64,000 nt of DNA from Leptodontidium sp. MPI-SDFR-AT-0119. Its lineage: Eukaryota; Ascomycota; Leotiomycetes; Helotiales; Leptodontidiaceae. The stretch lies in NCBI GenBank assembly GCA_020726505.1, contig JAHLEZ010000013.1:310001-374000 (forward strand), given 5' to 3'. Shown piece after piece: positions 32,271 through 45,238 of this stretch (the stretch's first letter is position 1; each line of letters starts with the position of its first letter). The notes beneath the pieces were generated by a model. The model saw only the letters and a program-made list of their open reading frames with translations, made no database searches and had not been told where the DNA came from. A program made the translations under genes and the position numbers.

Positions 32271-34242
32271 CTACTCCTCCACCACCTCGTTTTCCTTCTG
32301 CTTTTCCTTTCCCTTTTCCATCTCTGTCTCCTTCTTCTTGCTAGATCTCGTCACAAGCTTGACCTTCGCCATCCCCTGCCTCGCGCTCTTTTCCTCCTCC
32401 CTCAAGAGCTTCTCATATGCCCTTAGCTCTTGCTTCTCCCTTGTCCGCATCTCCCAGCTCTTCGTCACTTCAAAAGCCCTGGGCAAGTATTTCAACCTTT
32501 TCGGAGCACCATTTCTCTCAACCACAACCTCCATGGTTGCATCGCCATTGTCAACACATCTCCACTCATGAGAAGACCATAGTATCTTTTCGCCGTTCCT
32601 CAAATTCCCGATCTCAGCTCGAGTTCCCACTCTCAAGCCCCTCATTACTCCTTCAGTGAAACTCTCTCTGTTAATGCAAAAGTCAAGAATCGCTTCGTCG
32701 ACTTGCTTGAGATAATGGGCCTTGGTTCCATAGAGAGTCTCCGGGAGCAAGATGGTCTTTCCTTTGCAGAATTCTTTGTACCGTCTCTGTATCTCGTTGC
32801 CCATGAGAGGTTGCAGAAGCTTTATCCACTGCTTGATGCCGAGAACCTTGCCGTGTGGCTTGTTGCTTGCCAGTGATACCAGAGGAGCATCCACAATCGG
32901 GCGCGTCGTCCCGAGCTTCTCCTCGGCTATTTGTCTTACTCGTAGATCCACTCCGAAGACAAAAGCCCATGCCCGAGCCCTGACATGTTCTCTAGCATAG
33001 GCATCTGTGTCTGCAAGCTTCATAACATCTTCAAACGGCAAGTTGATGAGCGGACTGGTGTAGTATCTGGTGCAGAGCATGGTTACGGTTGATTCTGGGT
33101 AAACATAGAAGTTAGCTATTGCATATCAAGGATGTTCCATGTACAGCTTTGGAAATTTCGGAGAGGAAATCATGTCATAGCCAACACCTACGGAAATATT
33201 TTCCCGGTCCTTCGTTTCGGAATGGCATGTAGAATGTCAAGCATTCCTTGATACCCTCATAAAGCCAGTCGATACCCTCCCCAACTGAAGGTCCAAGCCA
33301 TATGTGGGTCATTTCGTAAGTCATCCAGCGAATTAAGTCGAATTTATAAACCTTGTCAATCTGATCGTCGTAGTTGAAAATGTAGCTGTGACCAAATGAA
33401 GTACCACCAAAAGACTTCGTGTTGCCGGTGTTGCGAACGAAGCTACGATGAAGCGGCGGCTCTGCAAGATATTTGCAGTTGCCTTTCGGGACACTGACGA
33501 AGAACGGGTGATCAAAGTCCTCCTTGTTATGGCTGTCAATCTCGAAAAACCTTTTGGCGTTGGCGAAGAAGGCGCGGTGCATGTCTTTGATGAGCTCGAT
33601 GTTCGATGGCAAGCTACCAAACCAGTAATAGCCATAATTGCCAGTGGTGGTTGTGGCTAGTGGATTGCTCTGGATTCTTCCCACCATGTAGACCGAGTCT
33701 CTGAGTATGGATACAGGACCAACACGCTCCACTGGATGAGGACCTTCACCATACGTCCACACTGCTCGAGTGCCCTTTGGAGCTTGCTTTAGATCCCATT
33801 CCACAATGTTTCGGTATGTCTCTTTTGGCGGGAGTACGGGGATAATAGCAAAACCAGAACCCATTAGTCCTCCTTGCTCGCTGTGAAGTCCAAGAACAGG
33901 CCCTCCTGTTTTGAACTGATCCTTCGAAGACGTGGATACCTCGTACTGAATCTCCACATCCCCAAAAGTATTGCGCAGAGTCACCCAACTTCGCTCGAGA
34001 GATTGATCCGACTCCTCTGGGTCCTCAAAAACGAGAGATAATTCTCCACTTTCATCAGAAGCTTTGAGTTCATGCTCGGTACAAACGCCCGCAAATGTAG
34101 CAGGGAAAGTCACAAGTTTGGAATCTTTGACAAGCAAAGGAGAGTCAATCGTGAGGGAGATGAGAAGACTAATAGCAAGGCCATTCTCGTCGAATTGCGG
34201 CGTGATCAGAACCTTCAATGTTGGCGTGTCGTCATCGGCCAT
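32271..34242 (-). CDS. Gluzincin-like (M1/M61-type) protein with altered zinc site
   Basis: Exons are 34242-33192 and 33094-32271 (donor GTAGGT, 97-bp intron), joined in frame as KYF-Q-STVTMLCTRYY, giving about 624 residues. The middle of the protein (residues about 310-345) has the layout of gluzincin metallopeptidases: MTYEMTHIW, then WLYEGIKECL, with the second Glu after 15 intervening residues. Family members have HExxH; here the first His is Tyr (YEMTH), so a zinc ligand is missing. The region before it (EDFDHPFFVSVP) and after it (ARAWAFVFGVDLRVRQ) is also laid out as in M61-like proteins. The C-terminus is a Lys/Glu-rich coiled stretch. No signal peptide is seen. It is probably a non-catalytic relative; the family assignment is moderate. 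Confidence 0.7.
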
Positions 34243-34682
34243 CTTGAGCTTTCAAGGGGATGCAGAAGAAGAGAAGAGACATGAAGGAAAGTGGACAGTA
34301 AGAAGATATATGAGGAAGTCCACAGCCAACATAGAAGGAAGGAGGGTTACGAACGAAGGCAAAGACAAAGAAAGGGCAGCTTCCCAAACAGAACCAGAGA
34401 GTGAAGCATTATTGATTGCTGTGATGAACAGCATGAAACCTCTTTATAAAACGATTCACTTGAATACCAGGGACATAGAGACATAATTTGGAGTGAAGCA
34501 AGGCAACTACCCGTCAATGGAGATGAAAGAAACATGAAAACACAAGGGAGACAGACGATTGGTTGGACTGACATCGCGCCAGCGGCCGAGCTTCCCCGCG
34601 CCACCAAAGACCTCGAGAGCTTGAGGTCCCATCAACACCATCATACAGCATCCTGCACAGTTCCATCACTTTGTCGCCCAAA
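34243..34682. promoter_or_regulatory. Divergent promoter, gluzincin-like gene and DUF1776 gene
   Basis: This 440-bp interval lies between two 5' ends. Short frames on either strand are not supported. No TATA box stands out. Confidence 0.4.
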
Positions 34683-36391
34683 ATGTCTGCTGACGACCAA
34701 GCATTCCTAGACGTTGTAAGCCATTCCATTCCATTCCAACAAAGCTTAAAATCTTCAAAACAAAGTAAAAAAAAGTAAAAAAAGTCTAATAATATCCCAG
34801 CTCTCTTCCGTCCCCAACGATATCAAAAGATACTCCAACGACGTCGCCGATTATGTAGACCGACACCTCGAGAAAGTATCCAACACACTCCGCGAAGCCC
34901 TCTCCTCGTCTTCATGGATTCCCGAATCCGCGCGTCCTAGACCCCCTCCACCACCGCGGACGTTCACTGGCACGATCGCCTCATCCACCACCCTCACCAC
35001 GCAAGTCCACCAGTGGATCTGTAAGAACAAGATCCTCACGACCGTCATCGTAATAGCACTCGGTGGTGTGACATACCATGTTATAAAGCGGAAATCAAAT
35101 TACCGGAAGAAGCGCAGAGCGAAGCGTGCGAGCAATGGTGCTAGATTGGAGGTTGTGGTTGTAGCTGGCTCGCCGTCGGAGGCTGTTACGAGGTCTGTAG
35201 CGCTGGACCTGGAGAGGAGGGGATTTATCGTGTATGTGGTGTGTAATACGATTGAGGAGGAAGTGCTGGTACAGAATGAGTCCAGGCCGGATATCAAGCC
35301 ATTGATGATTGACATTGTCGATGTAAGTCTGAAATCCCTTGACATATCACTTCACTACTTGTTCTATTCTCTATATCAAAAGAGCTACAGCTAACATAAT
35401 ACAACAGCCTTCCAGTGCCCGCGCCTCAATCGATCGCTTTACGGCACATCTCCAAACCCCTCACGCCGCCTTCCAAGGCGCAAAGCTCCACCACCTAACC
35501 TTCCGGTCCTTGGTCCTCATCCCATCATCAACCTACCCCTCCCTCCCCATCGCTGCCCTCCCCGCCTCAACCATCTCCGACCTCCTCAACACGCGCTTGC
35601 TTACACCAATACTCACTCTTCAATCCTTCCTCCCGCTCCTCCAAATCCTCCCTCTCACACACCCACATCTCCACGCCATCTCTACCCCGCCAGCAGCATC
35701 AGTCAAACCCGCCATCCTCCTCCTCACACCCTCAATAATCTCCTCTCTATCACCCGCCTTCCACGCCCCTGAAGCACTCATAAACTCCGCCTTGACCTCC
35801 CTCTCCACGGTCCTCACAGCCGAACTCTCACCCCTCAACATCCCCGTCACCCACCTCCAACTCGGCACCTTTGACACCAGCGCCTTCACGCCTCACTCCC
35901 GCAACACATCAACACCATCTTCCCAAAGAGCAGAGACGTTGAAATGGGAAGACAGCACGCGGTTATCGTACTCCAAGAACTTCGTCGCTACGACATCGAC
36001 TCACGGATCGAGATCTGGGTTGGGTAAAGGCACGCCGTTGAGGGAGTTGAACAATGCTGTTTTTGACGCTATTGTGCGGGGGAGGGGAGGCGTGGTGAGG
36101 GTTGGGATGGGAAGTGGGCTCTATGGGTTTGTGGGGAGGTGGGTTCCTAGTGGGTTGGTGGCTTGGATGATGGGAGTCAGGGGCGTGGAGGGTGCGGCAG
36201 AGGGGGAGTTTGGGAGGGGCTTGATTATGGCTCGGCCTGGGAGTAGTGAGGGGAGTGAGAGTGATAGGGGTCCTGAGTCGCCCGCCTCGAGAATGCCTGT
36301 TAGTGGATTGGGGGTCGGGGATAGTGAGTATATATCCATATACGGGGGCAGGGAAGATGAGAATGAAGGGGACCATGGAGATGGAATCTAG
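34683..36391 (+). CDS. DUF1776 family membrane-anchored protein (SDR-like)
   Basis: Exons are 34683-34715 (11 codons), 34801-35322 and 35408-36391, giving 512 residues. The N-terminus SADDQAFLDV|LSSVPNDIKR continues into YSNDVADYVDRHLEKV. A transmembrane segment follows (ILTTVIVIALGGVTYHVI, about residue 90), then a basic stretch (KRKSNYRKKRRAKRAS). The C-terminal two thirds resemble a divergent short-chain dehydrogenase fold: LEVVVVAGSPSEAVTRSVAL has the glycine-poor nucleotide-site position, with RPDIKPLMIDIVDPSSARAS, an internal IPVTHLQLGTFD, and a conserved end LRELNNAVFDAIV. The usual YxxxK is not evident, so catalysis is doubtful. The family is fungus-specific, of unknown function. The coding strand is C-rich upstream and G-rich in its last 300 bp, producing long antisense frames that are not genes. 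Confidence 0.85.
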
Positions 36392-37440
36392 TGTGATTCT
36401 GGGAAGATAGATTTGGCCTGAAAGTAATTTGGCATGCCATGGTGTTGTTGGTGTTAATTGGTTACAAGGAGATCTCTACTGTGGGTTACGGTAGAGGGTA
36501 GCATAGGATATGATAGTACTCGGAGAAAAATCTCCCTTCACGAAGCAAGTATTCAAATGATTACTCTTCAACCCACTTCACTCCCTTCACTCACTTCCCA
36601 TGTCTCTCCACACAACATCATAACATCACATCACATCATCATCTGCATAATCCTCCCAAACAAGAAAAGACATGTAGTAAACTATAAATTCCCTGAAAGA
36701 TCTGCTCCATTCCACTACATCCATCCCTCCCATTCCGGTTCCCCGGGCCGCGCTTTACTTCCCAGAACCCAGCACATCCCATTGTGCATCTCGCAACGAA
36801 GCCTCCCTCTCCCAGCCCGACCCGAACGGAATCCCTAATCTGATAAACCATGGCTCACTTCGGCTTCCTGCAGCGTGGAGGACGGTACCGGGCGGGCATG
36901 AGAGAGACGGTGTCTAGGTAGGTACTGTAGCGGCATGCATGCGGCTCAGCCTTGATATGCATATCGAAGTTTCGGGAATGAGCTAGCGACGCCTCTGGTT
37001 CACATCAACGGGTTCGATTGGTACGATTCGTACGGAATCGGGAGTGTGTAAAGTGGTGAGTTATAAGGTAGGATGATCATGCTGTTGTTTGGGATGTGCC
37101 GTTGGAGAACTTCGGGAACTGGGATGGGTGGTTTGGTTTGGTCTGTTTTGGCATTGCTTTGGATGGGATTGGGTCTGGAGATAGTCGGTGTGCGGCTTGG
37201 GTTGGTTGTACAGCTCAAGCCCTACCTTGTGCCTCCTCTTTATCATAACCAGTCCCATCCATCCTGAAGACTTATGCATAAGCATCTCGTGTTGCATAGC
37301 CCCATTCCCTGTGTGCATCTAGATCAACACCGAATGCGTTCCGATCTATGGGTCTGAGCGCCTGATATTTCATGCATACAATGCAATGCGGTGTCTTCTT
37401 CCTTGCTTCCCATAGTTATGTTTGTTTGGTGCGATGGGAT
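36392..37440. other. Convergent intergenic region, no gene seen
   Basis: This separates the 3' ends of the DUF1776 gene and Yth1. It contains pyrimidine-rich tracts and repeated CATCACAT near 36620-36640, and a run rich in TTGG near 37120-37200. No coding feature. Confidence 0.45.
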
Positions 37441-38296
37441 TTATCCGTGATAGCCTCGTCCTCTTCTGCCCTGTTGGCCTCCTCTGCCACGTCCGCCACC
37501 CCAGTTCGGGCCTCCTCCACCATGGTGCCATCTTCCTCGGCCTCTTCCTCCACCACCACCTTCTCCGTCGTTATAACGTTCTCTTTCGGCGGCTTGTTCT
37601 CTCTCCGCTCGTTCCATCAAAAGACGCTGTTCCTCAGCCAGCTCTTCTGGATCTTTCTCGACCTTTACGGTAGGCTTCGGGAGGTCGGTAGGCCAGCGAG
37701 GATGGGCGTTCTTGCACGTCTTCCCATCTGGACAAAAGCCAGCTAGGTAAAATACACAGAGGTTCTTACGAACATGGCGTTGTGAGCAAGTTGGTCCTAG
37801 GGGGCAAAATCCTTTCTCGTAGTGGGGGCAAGGTGGGAGCTTCGAGGAGGGATCAAGATGTAGATATAAGCACTCGTCTGTAAAGTTGAAATCAGTAAAC
37901 GTAAGTCTGGAGAGTGGAACAATCGGACATACCTCCATTTGAGCAGTAACCATTCTTGGCAAAGAAATTGCATTCGGGCATTTTTCTCAGATTGTACTCG
38001 TGCAGGAACTCGCAGCTCTCTCCCTTCTTGCACAAGCCACGCAGCCAATGCTTGCATACCAGGTTATTGAAGTTTGAGTTGCTGTTCGCGGAGGTGTGTC
38101 TATCGGGGCACCTGGGACCCAAAGGGCAGTGGCCTTGGAGGTACGCCTTGCACGCAGGGCGGTCGGGTGTGATGCCATGGCGATAGTTCTCGAGTAGGAA
38201 GGGCGAGAAGGCAAAGCTGTACTTGGGGGCCTGATGCTCTAGAATCTGTCGCGCGAGGTCCTTTGGCCCTGGGCCGAGAGACAAGACAGCTGCCAT
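37441..38296 (-). CDS. YTH1: mRNA 3'-end processing protein Yth1 (CPSF30 homologue)
   Basis: Yth1/CPSF30 is the zinc-finger subunit of the cleavage and polyadenylation factor; it recognises the AAUAAA-type signal. Exons are 38296-37933 and 37877-37441 (55-bp intron), about 266 residues. Five CCCH fingers follow one another: [59 protein letters not shown] (the splice lies inside this finger), [19 protein letters not shown] and [19 protein letters not shown]. The tail is acidic/Glu-rich and ends in an RGG-type GRGR/GRGG repeat. The ATG at 38296 fits the conserved N-terminus; an in-frame ATG at 38464 would add 56 poorly conserved-looking residues. Confidence 0.95.
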
Positions 38297-41200
38297 GTTG
38301 GTAGATGTGATGTAGTTGTGTATGCGTATGTGTTGTTTGGAAGCATGTGTATATGCGGTTGGGGGTTGAAAACGGTTGTTTGGAATCAATCGCGGCGCGC
38401 TCCTAATTAGGCTGACAGGCCGAATTCCGTAGGTTGCTTCCTGGGTGGCAAGGGATATCGACAATCACGCTTGTGCGAGGCACAGAATTGCTTTTTCTGC
38501 ACCGCGCCTGCAGAATGCTTGTCGCTGCAGGTCAGGGAGAGATTGAGGCGTTGTCGATGCAGACGGAAAGGTGGAGAGGTCGACGGTGTCACAAGATCCC
38601 GTTTCCCTTTCAAGTGCGTACCTGGGTGGTGTATGTTCTGGTTCGGGGTTGGAACATAACCAACAGCAAGGTGTCTATGCGGGGGAGGGGCGATGTCGAG
38701 ATGGTTGCGCAATTGAGGGGCGGGAGGTTGAGGTGAGCTGAGCTGAGGTGATGGAGGTGTTGATGATGGTTCGAGCTCCCTTGGAGAAAACATGGCACCT
38801 CACCGTCCGTAGGGTTCCGCTACCTCGCTTCCAGTAAGCAGCAGTGGCAACGCAACCTCGCCCAAACAAGGCTGAATACATGTAATCAATGAACTCTACT
38901 GTACAGAACGCCCCTTACTAATACCCCACAGCCTATGAATGACAAGGTAGACGGTCAATCTCCAGTATCCTACCTATTTCAGCATACTTCTCTCCACTCG
39001 AGTGTTTTCATCATATTCTCCTCAATCATTCCATTCCCTTCTACTTTTCCCCTCCATTTACTTCTTCCCCTCTTTCAGGATCAACTATTTATTAGCGTTC
39101 AATAAAAGGTCACAGCTTCACTAGAGGCAAGATGGACATCGTGGATCGCCGATCAGGGTATCTCCCAATCACAGGTAAAGTCTGAAGAATTCTCCGAAAA
39201 CATGGCAGCATGCTCCTCCAATGAGGATTTTGAACCGTTGAAAATGGCGCCAGGGATGCTGGATGTGGAAGTCGACCTGATGATGGCATGAGATAAAGAG
39301 ATCTTGCCAGCGTGTACAGATCCAAAGAGGCAAGCCGACGGACGGATCAGAAGATGAGGGAGATATGCCGCTTGGTCGCATTGATGCTCTGATGTGTTGT
39401 TGTGGTCTGCTGGCAAGAGAGCTTCTTCCCTGTGCTTAATAGTTCCTTGGGTTAATGCTCGAGTAGTTCCTTGGGGTACTTAATACTTATCAAGTTTCGA
39501 CGGAAATCCACAGACCATACATAGCACAGCCGCACAAACGAATACACAGACAGCAAATATACCACCAAATAATGTAATACTGGTTCCAACGAACCCCGGG
39601 CCACAGCGCAGACCCCCAAACCCTTCCCTTCCCATCCCTTCCCCTTCTTGGATACTCCTGTCCCTCTCCTGGTGTAGCTGTGTTGGCTGGCGCGGGTTTG
39701 GTTACTTAACTTTTCGAATTTAGCCCCTCATCTACAATCATCACCATTAGGCCTAATCACCATGATCGCATATCCCACATCTCTCAAATTGACTTTCCGA
39801 CGTACTCACTGCCGTGAGCGGCTAGACCATCTCTGGCCTCATCCCATCCCACCCCCTCCCTCCAGCAAGAGCCAGCCCGTTGTCAGGACCAAGATCGTCA
39901 CCTGGATCTCCCGTTCCCTTCCTTCCGGGGGCCCTATCTTCCTCAAAGCTCATATTCAGAGTTTCTTAGACTTCGTTAGAACTGCCGTCAACAGCTGGAC
40001 CCCTCACTTGATCCTTCACATATGACGAAAGTCCTCCTGCAAGTACTTGCTGGAGTGCTGGAGGGGTCAAAACCCGGCATGTCTCTCCTGCACGTAATGC
40101 CCCCTCTCACCACTGGATGGAATGGCATGCGGTGAGATGGAGATGCTACGATACGGACAGTAGTGGTGTACTGTAGTGTAGAGATGCATGGTTCGGAGTC
40201 CGTTGTTGACCCGCTCGCGTCCATCAACTGGCCACAGCGGGGCAAAAAGTCCACTCTTCACTTCCTCCAAGAAACCCTACCTTACTTACAGTACAGACAA
40301 AATAGCACAGATACAACAACAACAAACAACAACAACAAGCCCTCCATCTCGTCAACGGACCCTTGCTTCCGGTCTCGTATTCTCTCCTTATCTCATCTTG
40401 CATCGGGAACAAACTTTGCTCCCATATATCTGACATGCGAAGCGAGGTCTCTTCTCTTCAGGATAGGACAGGACACATATCATTTCGGACTTCAAGCTTG
40501 AAATTCGCTCGCTCACTCACTCGCTCATTACAAGTGCCAGCTAACTTTAGCTTCCACAATAAGAACAAGCGCGCAACACACCACGCCACAGTACTGTATC
40601 TGTATACTCTGGACTTGTACTTTTTGCACCAACGATCAAGTCCCTGTCCGAAGCCGCTCCTTGGGCCTTGTAATGATGCATGGCGTCTGCACTGCGCCGA
40701 TGAGCGAGTCAGCAGTCGTCATGTATGTTGAGTAGTCGCCGTGTCCACAAAATCCGCTGAACATCGAAGTCAAGCCAGCCAACTATAGTGCTTTACAGCC
40801 CTCCTTTCGCAGCTTTAGCCGACGAGCAGGCGAGCAAGCATGCCACCGCATGAACAATGCATGCCTGTCTGCCTACAGAAATACCTTACTTGCTCTCTGC
40901 ATCCCTACCATTGCTCTGCTCCTCCTCTCCATTCCCCTCACCTCCTTCTGTCAAGCTCCATTGCCCGGGTTGGCCTTAAGCACATGCTCCGAAGACGCAG
41001 CTTAGCTTCCTTGCCGGCCTGTTATGGCTTTGATCTATCTTCCATTTTGTTAGCTAGCCTTGCTTCGACTTACTGCTTGCATGCCATAACATGACCACAT
41101 ACAACACATCCTAGCCTCTTCCCGTATAGAAGTCCTGTGTGTATGTACGAGAGAAGTGCAGCTTCATCAACCCTGAAGAGTGTGCATACAAAATCACCCA

Positions 41201-41786
41201 CACTCCTTAGTTCAGGCACAGTATATGCAGCCAACCCCAAAGGCGTTGGGAAACTTCGGCCTGCAGCGTCTCCATGTAGTCGGCACGTCGTTGGCTCGTT
41301 TTCTGCTGTGGGATCTCAACTCTCCACACACTTCCGACCCACCATCTCCATATTACCAGTAAATGCTGCCGCACCTTGGGGGCAGATCGCCGGGCTGGGT
41401 GGTGGCTCGGAACGCTGTTGATTGATCAGGCTTGCCCACTTCAAATACCGACAGGTTAAAGGTCTTCCTTCATTCGGGTCTTTCCTTCTGCTCCTGCTTT
41501 TGCTTTCCCACCTCCTTGGTCTCGACGCGGCCACTTACTCCTTTCATTCGACACTGCATTCAGCCGCTCAGCACTGCACTGCACAGCACACTCTCGGGCC
41601 TCTTTACTTACCAACATCAGTTGGTAAAGTATCTGACCTTGACCTGCATACCGCTTTAGGAAAGTCAACAAACATACCATGCGCATATACATGTCCCGTT
41701 GCTCCTTTTCTCGGCTCGGACATCACTTCAAATTAGGGACATAGAGTCGTCAGAACTGACGGACACCTTCCCTCACACTCTCCAAG
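38297..41786. other. Long gene-free interval (about 3.5 kb) before the chitinase
   Basis: Many short open frames occur on both strands, none with a domain or splice-consistent neighbours. Simple features include CAACAACAA trinucleotide runs near 40310-40340, CACTCACTCGCTC near 40512, and C-rich tracts. No tRNA or rRNA could be recognised by eye. The right part must hold the chitinase promoter. A non-coding RNA or long 5' leader is possible but not shown. Confidence 0.45.
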
Positions 41787-43073
41787 ATGGCAAACTTCTT
41801 CGGACCAGCTCAACCAGCCATTCCCTTTCCTTCCAGACCTCAACTCAACGCGCCTCGAAGACCCTCTCAGCCATCACTAGATGCCAGTTTGGCAAGCCTC
41901 ACGAGGAAGAATGCGGTCTACTATCCTAACTACCGTGTCTATCGTGGAGAGACACCCGCAACCTTGAACTACAACTGCATCAGCCATGTCTTCTACGCAT
42001 TTGCTCATGTCTCTGCTGACGGCGGGATTTTCGTATGTTTTCCTCGCGAGTCGCCTTCTTGAGTCTAATGGTTTGGACAGTTGAGCGATGAATGGGCAGA
42101 TGCACAAATGCCAGTCGACGGAGCTACCGGATGCTTGGGATCTTTCATGAGATTGAAGGAACAGCATGGCTATCTCAAGTTGATATTGTCCATTGGTGGT
42201 GGAGCTGCCAGCCAGAATTTCGCAACTGTGGCATCAAGTGCTGCAACCAGGGACAACTTCGGACAGTCTGCCAAAGGGTTGATCGATGCGTCTGGCTTTG
42301 ATGGGATTGATAGTAAGATCCATGAGACCTTGCTTGAATCTCTACTGACACCATTCAAGTTGATTGGGAGCATCCCTCTGATGCACAGCAAGGTGCAAAC
42401 TTTCTTGCATTGCTTGCCGCCATCCGCCTTCACCTTCCCGACGACCGCTATCTCCTGACGGCAGCTTTGCCAGCCGGGCAGTGGGCTTTGCAGCACATTG
42501 ATCTGTGCAGAGCACAAGACTACTTGGACCTGATAAATCTCATGGCCTACGACTTCGCAGGCCCATGGTCAACGACAGCAGGGCATCACGCTCAGCTCTA
42601 TGCGGGGAACCCAGGCGAGCCGTCAGGATCTGCTGCAGTAGACTACGTAATTTCTACTGGCTTTCCAGCACACAAGATTCTCCTCGGTATCCCAGTTTAC
42701 GGCAGATCATTCCTCGGCGCGACCGGTCCTGGTCATGCGTATAATGGGTGTGGCGGAGAAGAGGGAACCTTCGAATACAAACAGCTGCCTAGGAACAACA
42801 CCGAAGAAATCGTCAACACACGCGTCGTCGCGGCTTTCTCCACAGGTGGTGACGGAGGCTTCGTTTCCTACGACAACCCTGAGACGGTGAAGATAAAAGC
42901 AAACTTCTGTTTAGAAAAAGGACTTGGTGTAAGTGATTCCTATCTTGATCTAATTGGGGAAGAGGCTGACTTGACACGTACAGGGGTTATTCTACTGGAC
43001 TGGCACGGCAGATACTCCTCCTGGACCTCGTAGCCTCGTGGCAGCAGGATTCAAAGCCCTACATGGAGGTTAG
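41787..43073 (+). CDS. GH18 chitinase without signal peptide
   Basis: Exons are 41787-42032, 42081-42312, 42360-42928 and 42984-43073 (short GT-AG introns), about 378 residues. GH18 landmarks in order: NAVYYPNYRVYRG (first strand), CISHVFYAFAHV, LKLILSIGGGAASQNF (SxGG motif), the catalytic DGIDIDWEH formed across the intron at 42312/42360 (DxxDxDxE complete), DLINLMAYDFAGPW (MxYD), LLGIPVYGRSF, and GGFVSYDNPETVKIKANF with GLFYWTGTADTP in the last exon. The catalytic Glu is present. The first 40 residues (PAQPAIPFPSRPQLNAP) are proline-rich and not a secretion signal, so it belongs with the intracellular or unconventionally exported fungal chitinases used in wall remodelling or autolysis. Confidence 0.93.
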
Positions 43074-45238
43074 GCCCAGCACTCTAACCACTTCGACGAC
43101 GATGACCTTTGTATTTGTACGACCTGGTGCATAGAAAAAGTCCGGCAGGTAGCATGGAAAAGGATATTTGCATTGGAAGACGGGGCGGAAAAACAAAGCA
43201 TCGGAACGAAGAACGGGGAAATGAACGATGAGGTGTACACGGCCGACGAGCCTGGCGAACGAGAAACGAAAAATGAATTCATGAATTGAATGACCGCAAG
43301 GTCAGCGAAGCGACAGAAAGCAGCTCATAGATGCTTGAGAAAGAGAATGGTTCATGGTTCTGATATTACGATATCACGATATAATAGCTCGAAAAGTGTT
43401 GTCCTACTCGCGAATCGCTATGTTGGGTTCGATGCATAATATACGTCTACTTATGTGTTCAAGTATAGGGAGGCACATGAATGTTTTTCTTTGGCCAGCC
43501 CGCCCAAGCAAGATGAGATGAGACAGCCCAACTCTAATTTCGGCTTTCCGGATTCCTGGGCCGCTGTGTGATCGCCATAGTTCCAGTTCCAGTTGTTGAA
43601 TTTTTTAATTTCTTCTACCGCTATCTACGTTTCTGCTGAAATGGTTTTTGCTAGTACATTTTACATTTATTTGCCCTGTCTCCCCCAGTCCAGTCTATCT
43701 TTTTCCCAACTCTGGCACTTAAGATAGGGCACCTCTTTTTTTTTCGTTTTCTACGTCCAGAGAGTTGCTCGTCAATTCGGGCTCCAGATGCTTGCTGTTT
43801 TCCTTCCGCTGTCAATTTCAGTACTGTTTGATGACCATTTTGAGGGAAGCTTTCCGCTGACTCTGATTCGAGAGCTTAAACGAATCATGTTGGGTGTAAG
43901 TGGCATGGGTTGAGTTGGGTTGGGTTCGGGTGCCTTCCGGTGTATGTACCGGGCGGCACAGTTGCTTGTTCATGACTTTATGTATGTTCTTGGCCTTTCG
44001 AACTTCCATATAGTTATGCAAGGAGAGGGGAAATGTTCATGGGATGAAGTATGGATTGATTGATAGAGATAATAACTGTAGATTGTGTGAAGAGGATGGA
44101 AAATTAGAAGATTGAGTCAATTAACTATCTGACTTGTAAACATGAGTATCGACTACGAGAGGGTTCGTTTCTATTTACTACCAACGCAGGATTTTCTCCT
44201 CAACTCCTGTCGGATTATTAAGAGTCGTTTCTTTTGTATCGTTCTTTTCCTTTTGTTTTCTCGCCAAGCATTCCTCATACATGCTGAACCAAAATGTCGG
44301 TACAACGTTCTTTCCTACATGCCAGTGGTCTGGTCCGGTCTAGTCTGCTCTGTAGCTCGTGCTTGTGTTTATGCTTATGCTTACAGCACTGTACATACAT
44401 AGCTCGGTGTGTTTATAGCTCCTCACCGCTGCTTTTGAATGGAATAAATGCGTGGGATGAGAGTTTAACCGGGCCGCTCAGCTCTTGCAGGATACAGTCC
44501 AGAGTAGTTAGGGGGGAAAAGGATGGAAGAATGGAGAAAGGGCTAGGCCCATGGCCGCGTTTATGTAGCCTACTTTACTGCACGACATGTTTCTTTGTAA
44601 AGTTTGTCTGTGGTGGGTGGGGGCTTGTTGGTTTTGTTTGTGGATGAAGAGCGGCTAGGCCAGGCCAATTGCACGTCCGTGGTTTTGATCCGGTGGGATG
44701 TTGGACTGGTGAGGTAAACAAAGATGTCAGAAATTAGTCTAGAGAGTATATTGCATGTTGACAGGGAGTAGCTGATCAGAGTCACTGGGTAATTTGTGGT
44801 AATTTGTATTGATCTTTGTGAGAAGATGGTCTTGGAGATTGTGGGCCAACTTTGAGGGTCCTCTCTATACCATGTACTTTTTGTTGGTGAAGGTGAGTTC
44901 TTTCGGTCCCAACTGGATAAATACCAATATCGAATGATCAAAGAAAAGGTCAGTTCATCAGTAGTATGGTTTTCTTACTCCTCTACGAAGCTCTAATAAT
45001 GTGTCACCACAAACTTTCACCCGCACTGTCTGTCGGCTCGGCCCGCCCCCAGGAATCTCGCCTCGGCTTCTTTCTTTTTTTGGGCTTCCTATCCCCGAGT
45101 TTGAATACGTACTTTCAGTCCGTACTGTACCCTAGTATACTCAGCCTCCTCTTCCAAGCATTTTATCCTCATTTCGTCCACATTTCAGCACCCCGTCTCG
45201 AAGCGTAAAAGTCCAACTCTTAAGCACTTCTTGCAGCC
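43074..45238. other. Gene-free interval, about 2.2 kb
   Basis: This holds the chitinase 3' region and the promoter of the next plus-strand gene. A T11 tract lies near 43734-43745, and C/T-rich sequence runs from about 43600 to 43760 and before 45230. Open frames are short and unsupported. Confidence 0.45.

Noticed and set aside
35963..36376. 137-codon minus-strand Pro/Thr-rich frame
   Set aside because: Antisense shadow of the G-rich 3' part of the DUF1776 gene.
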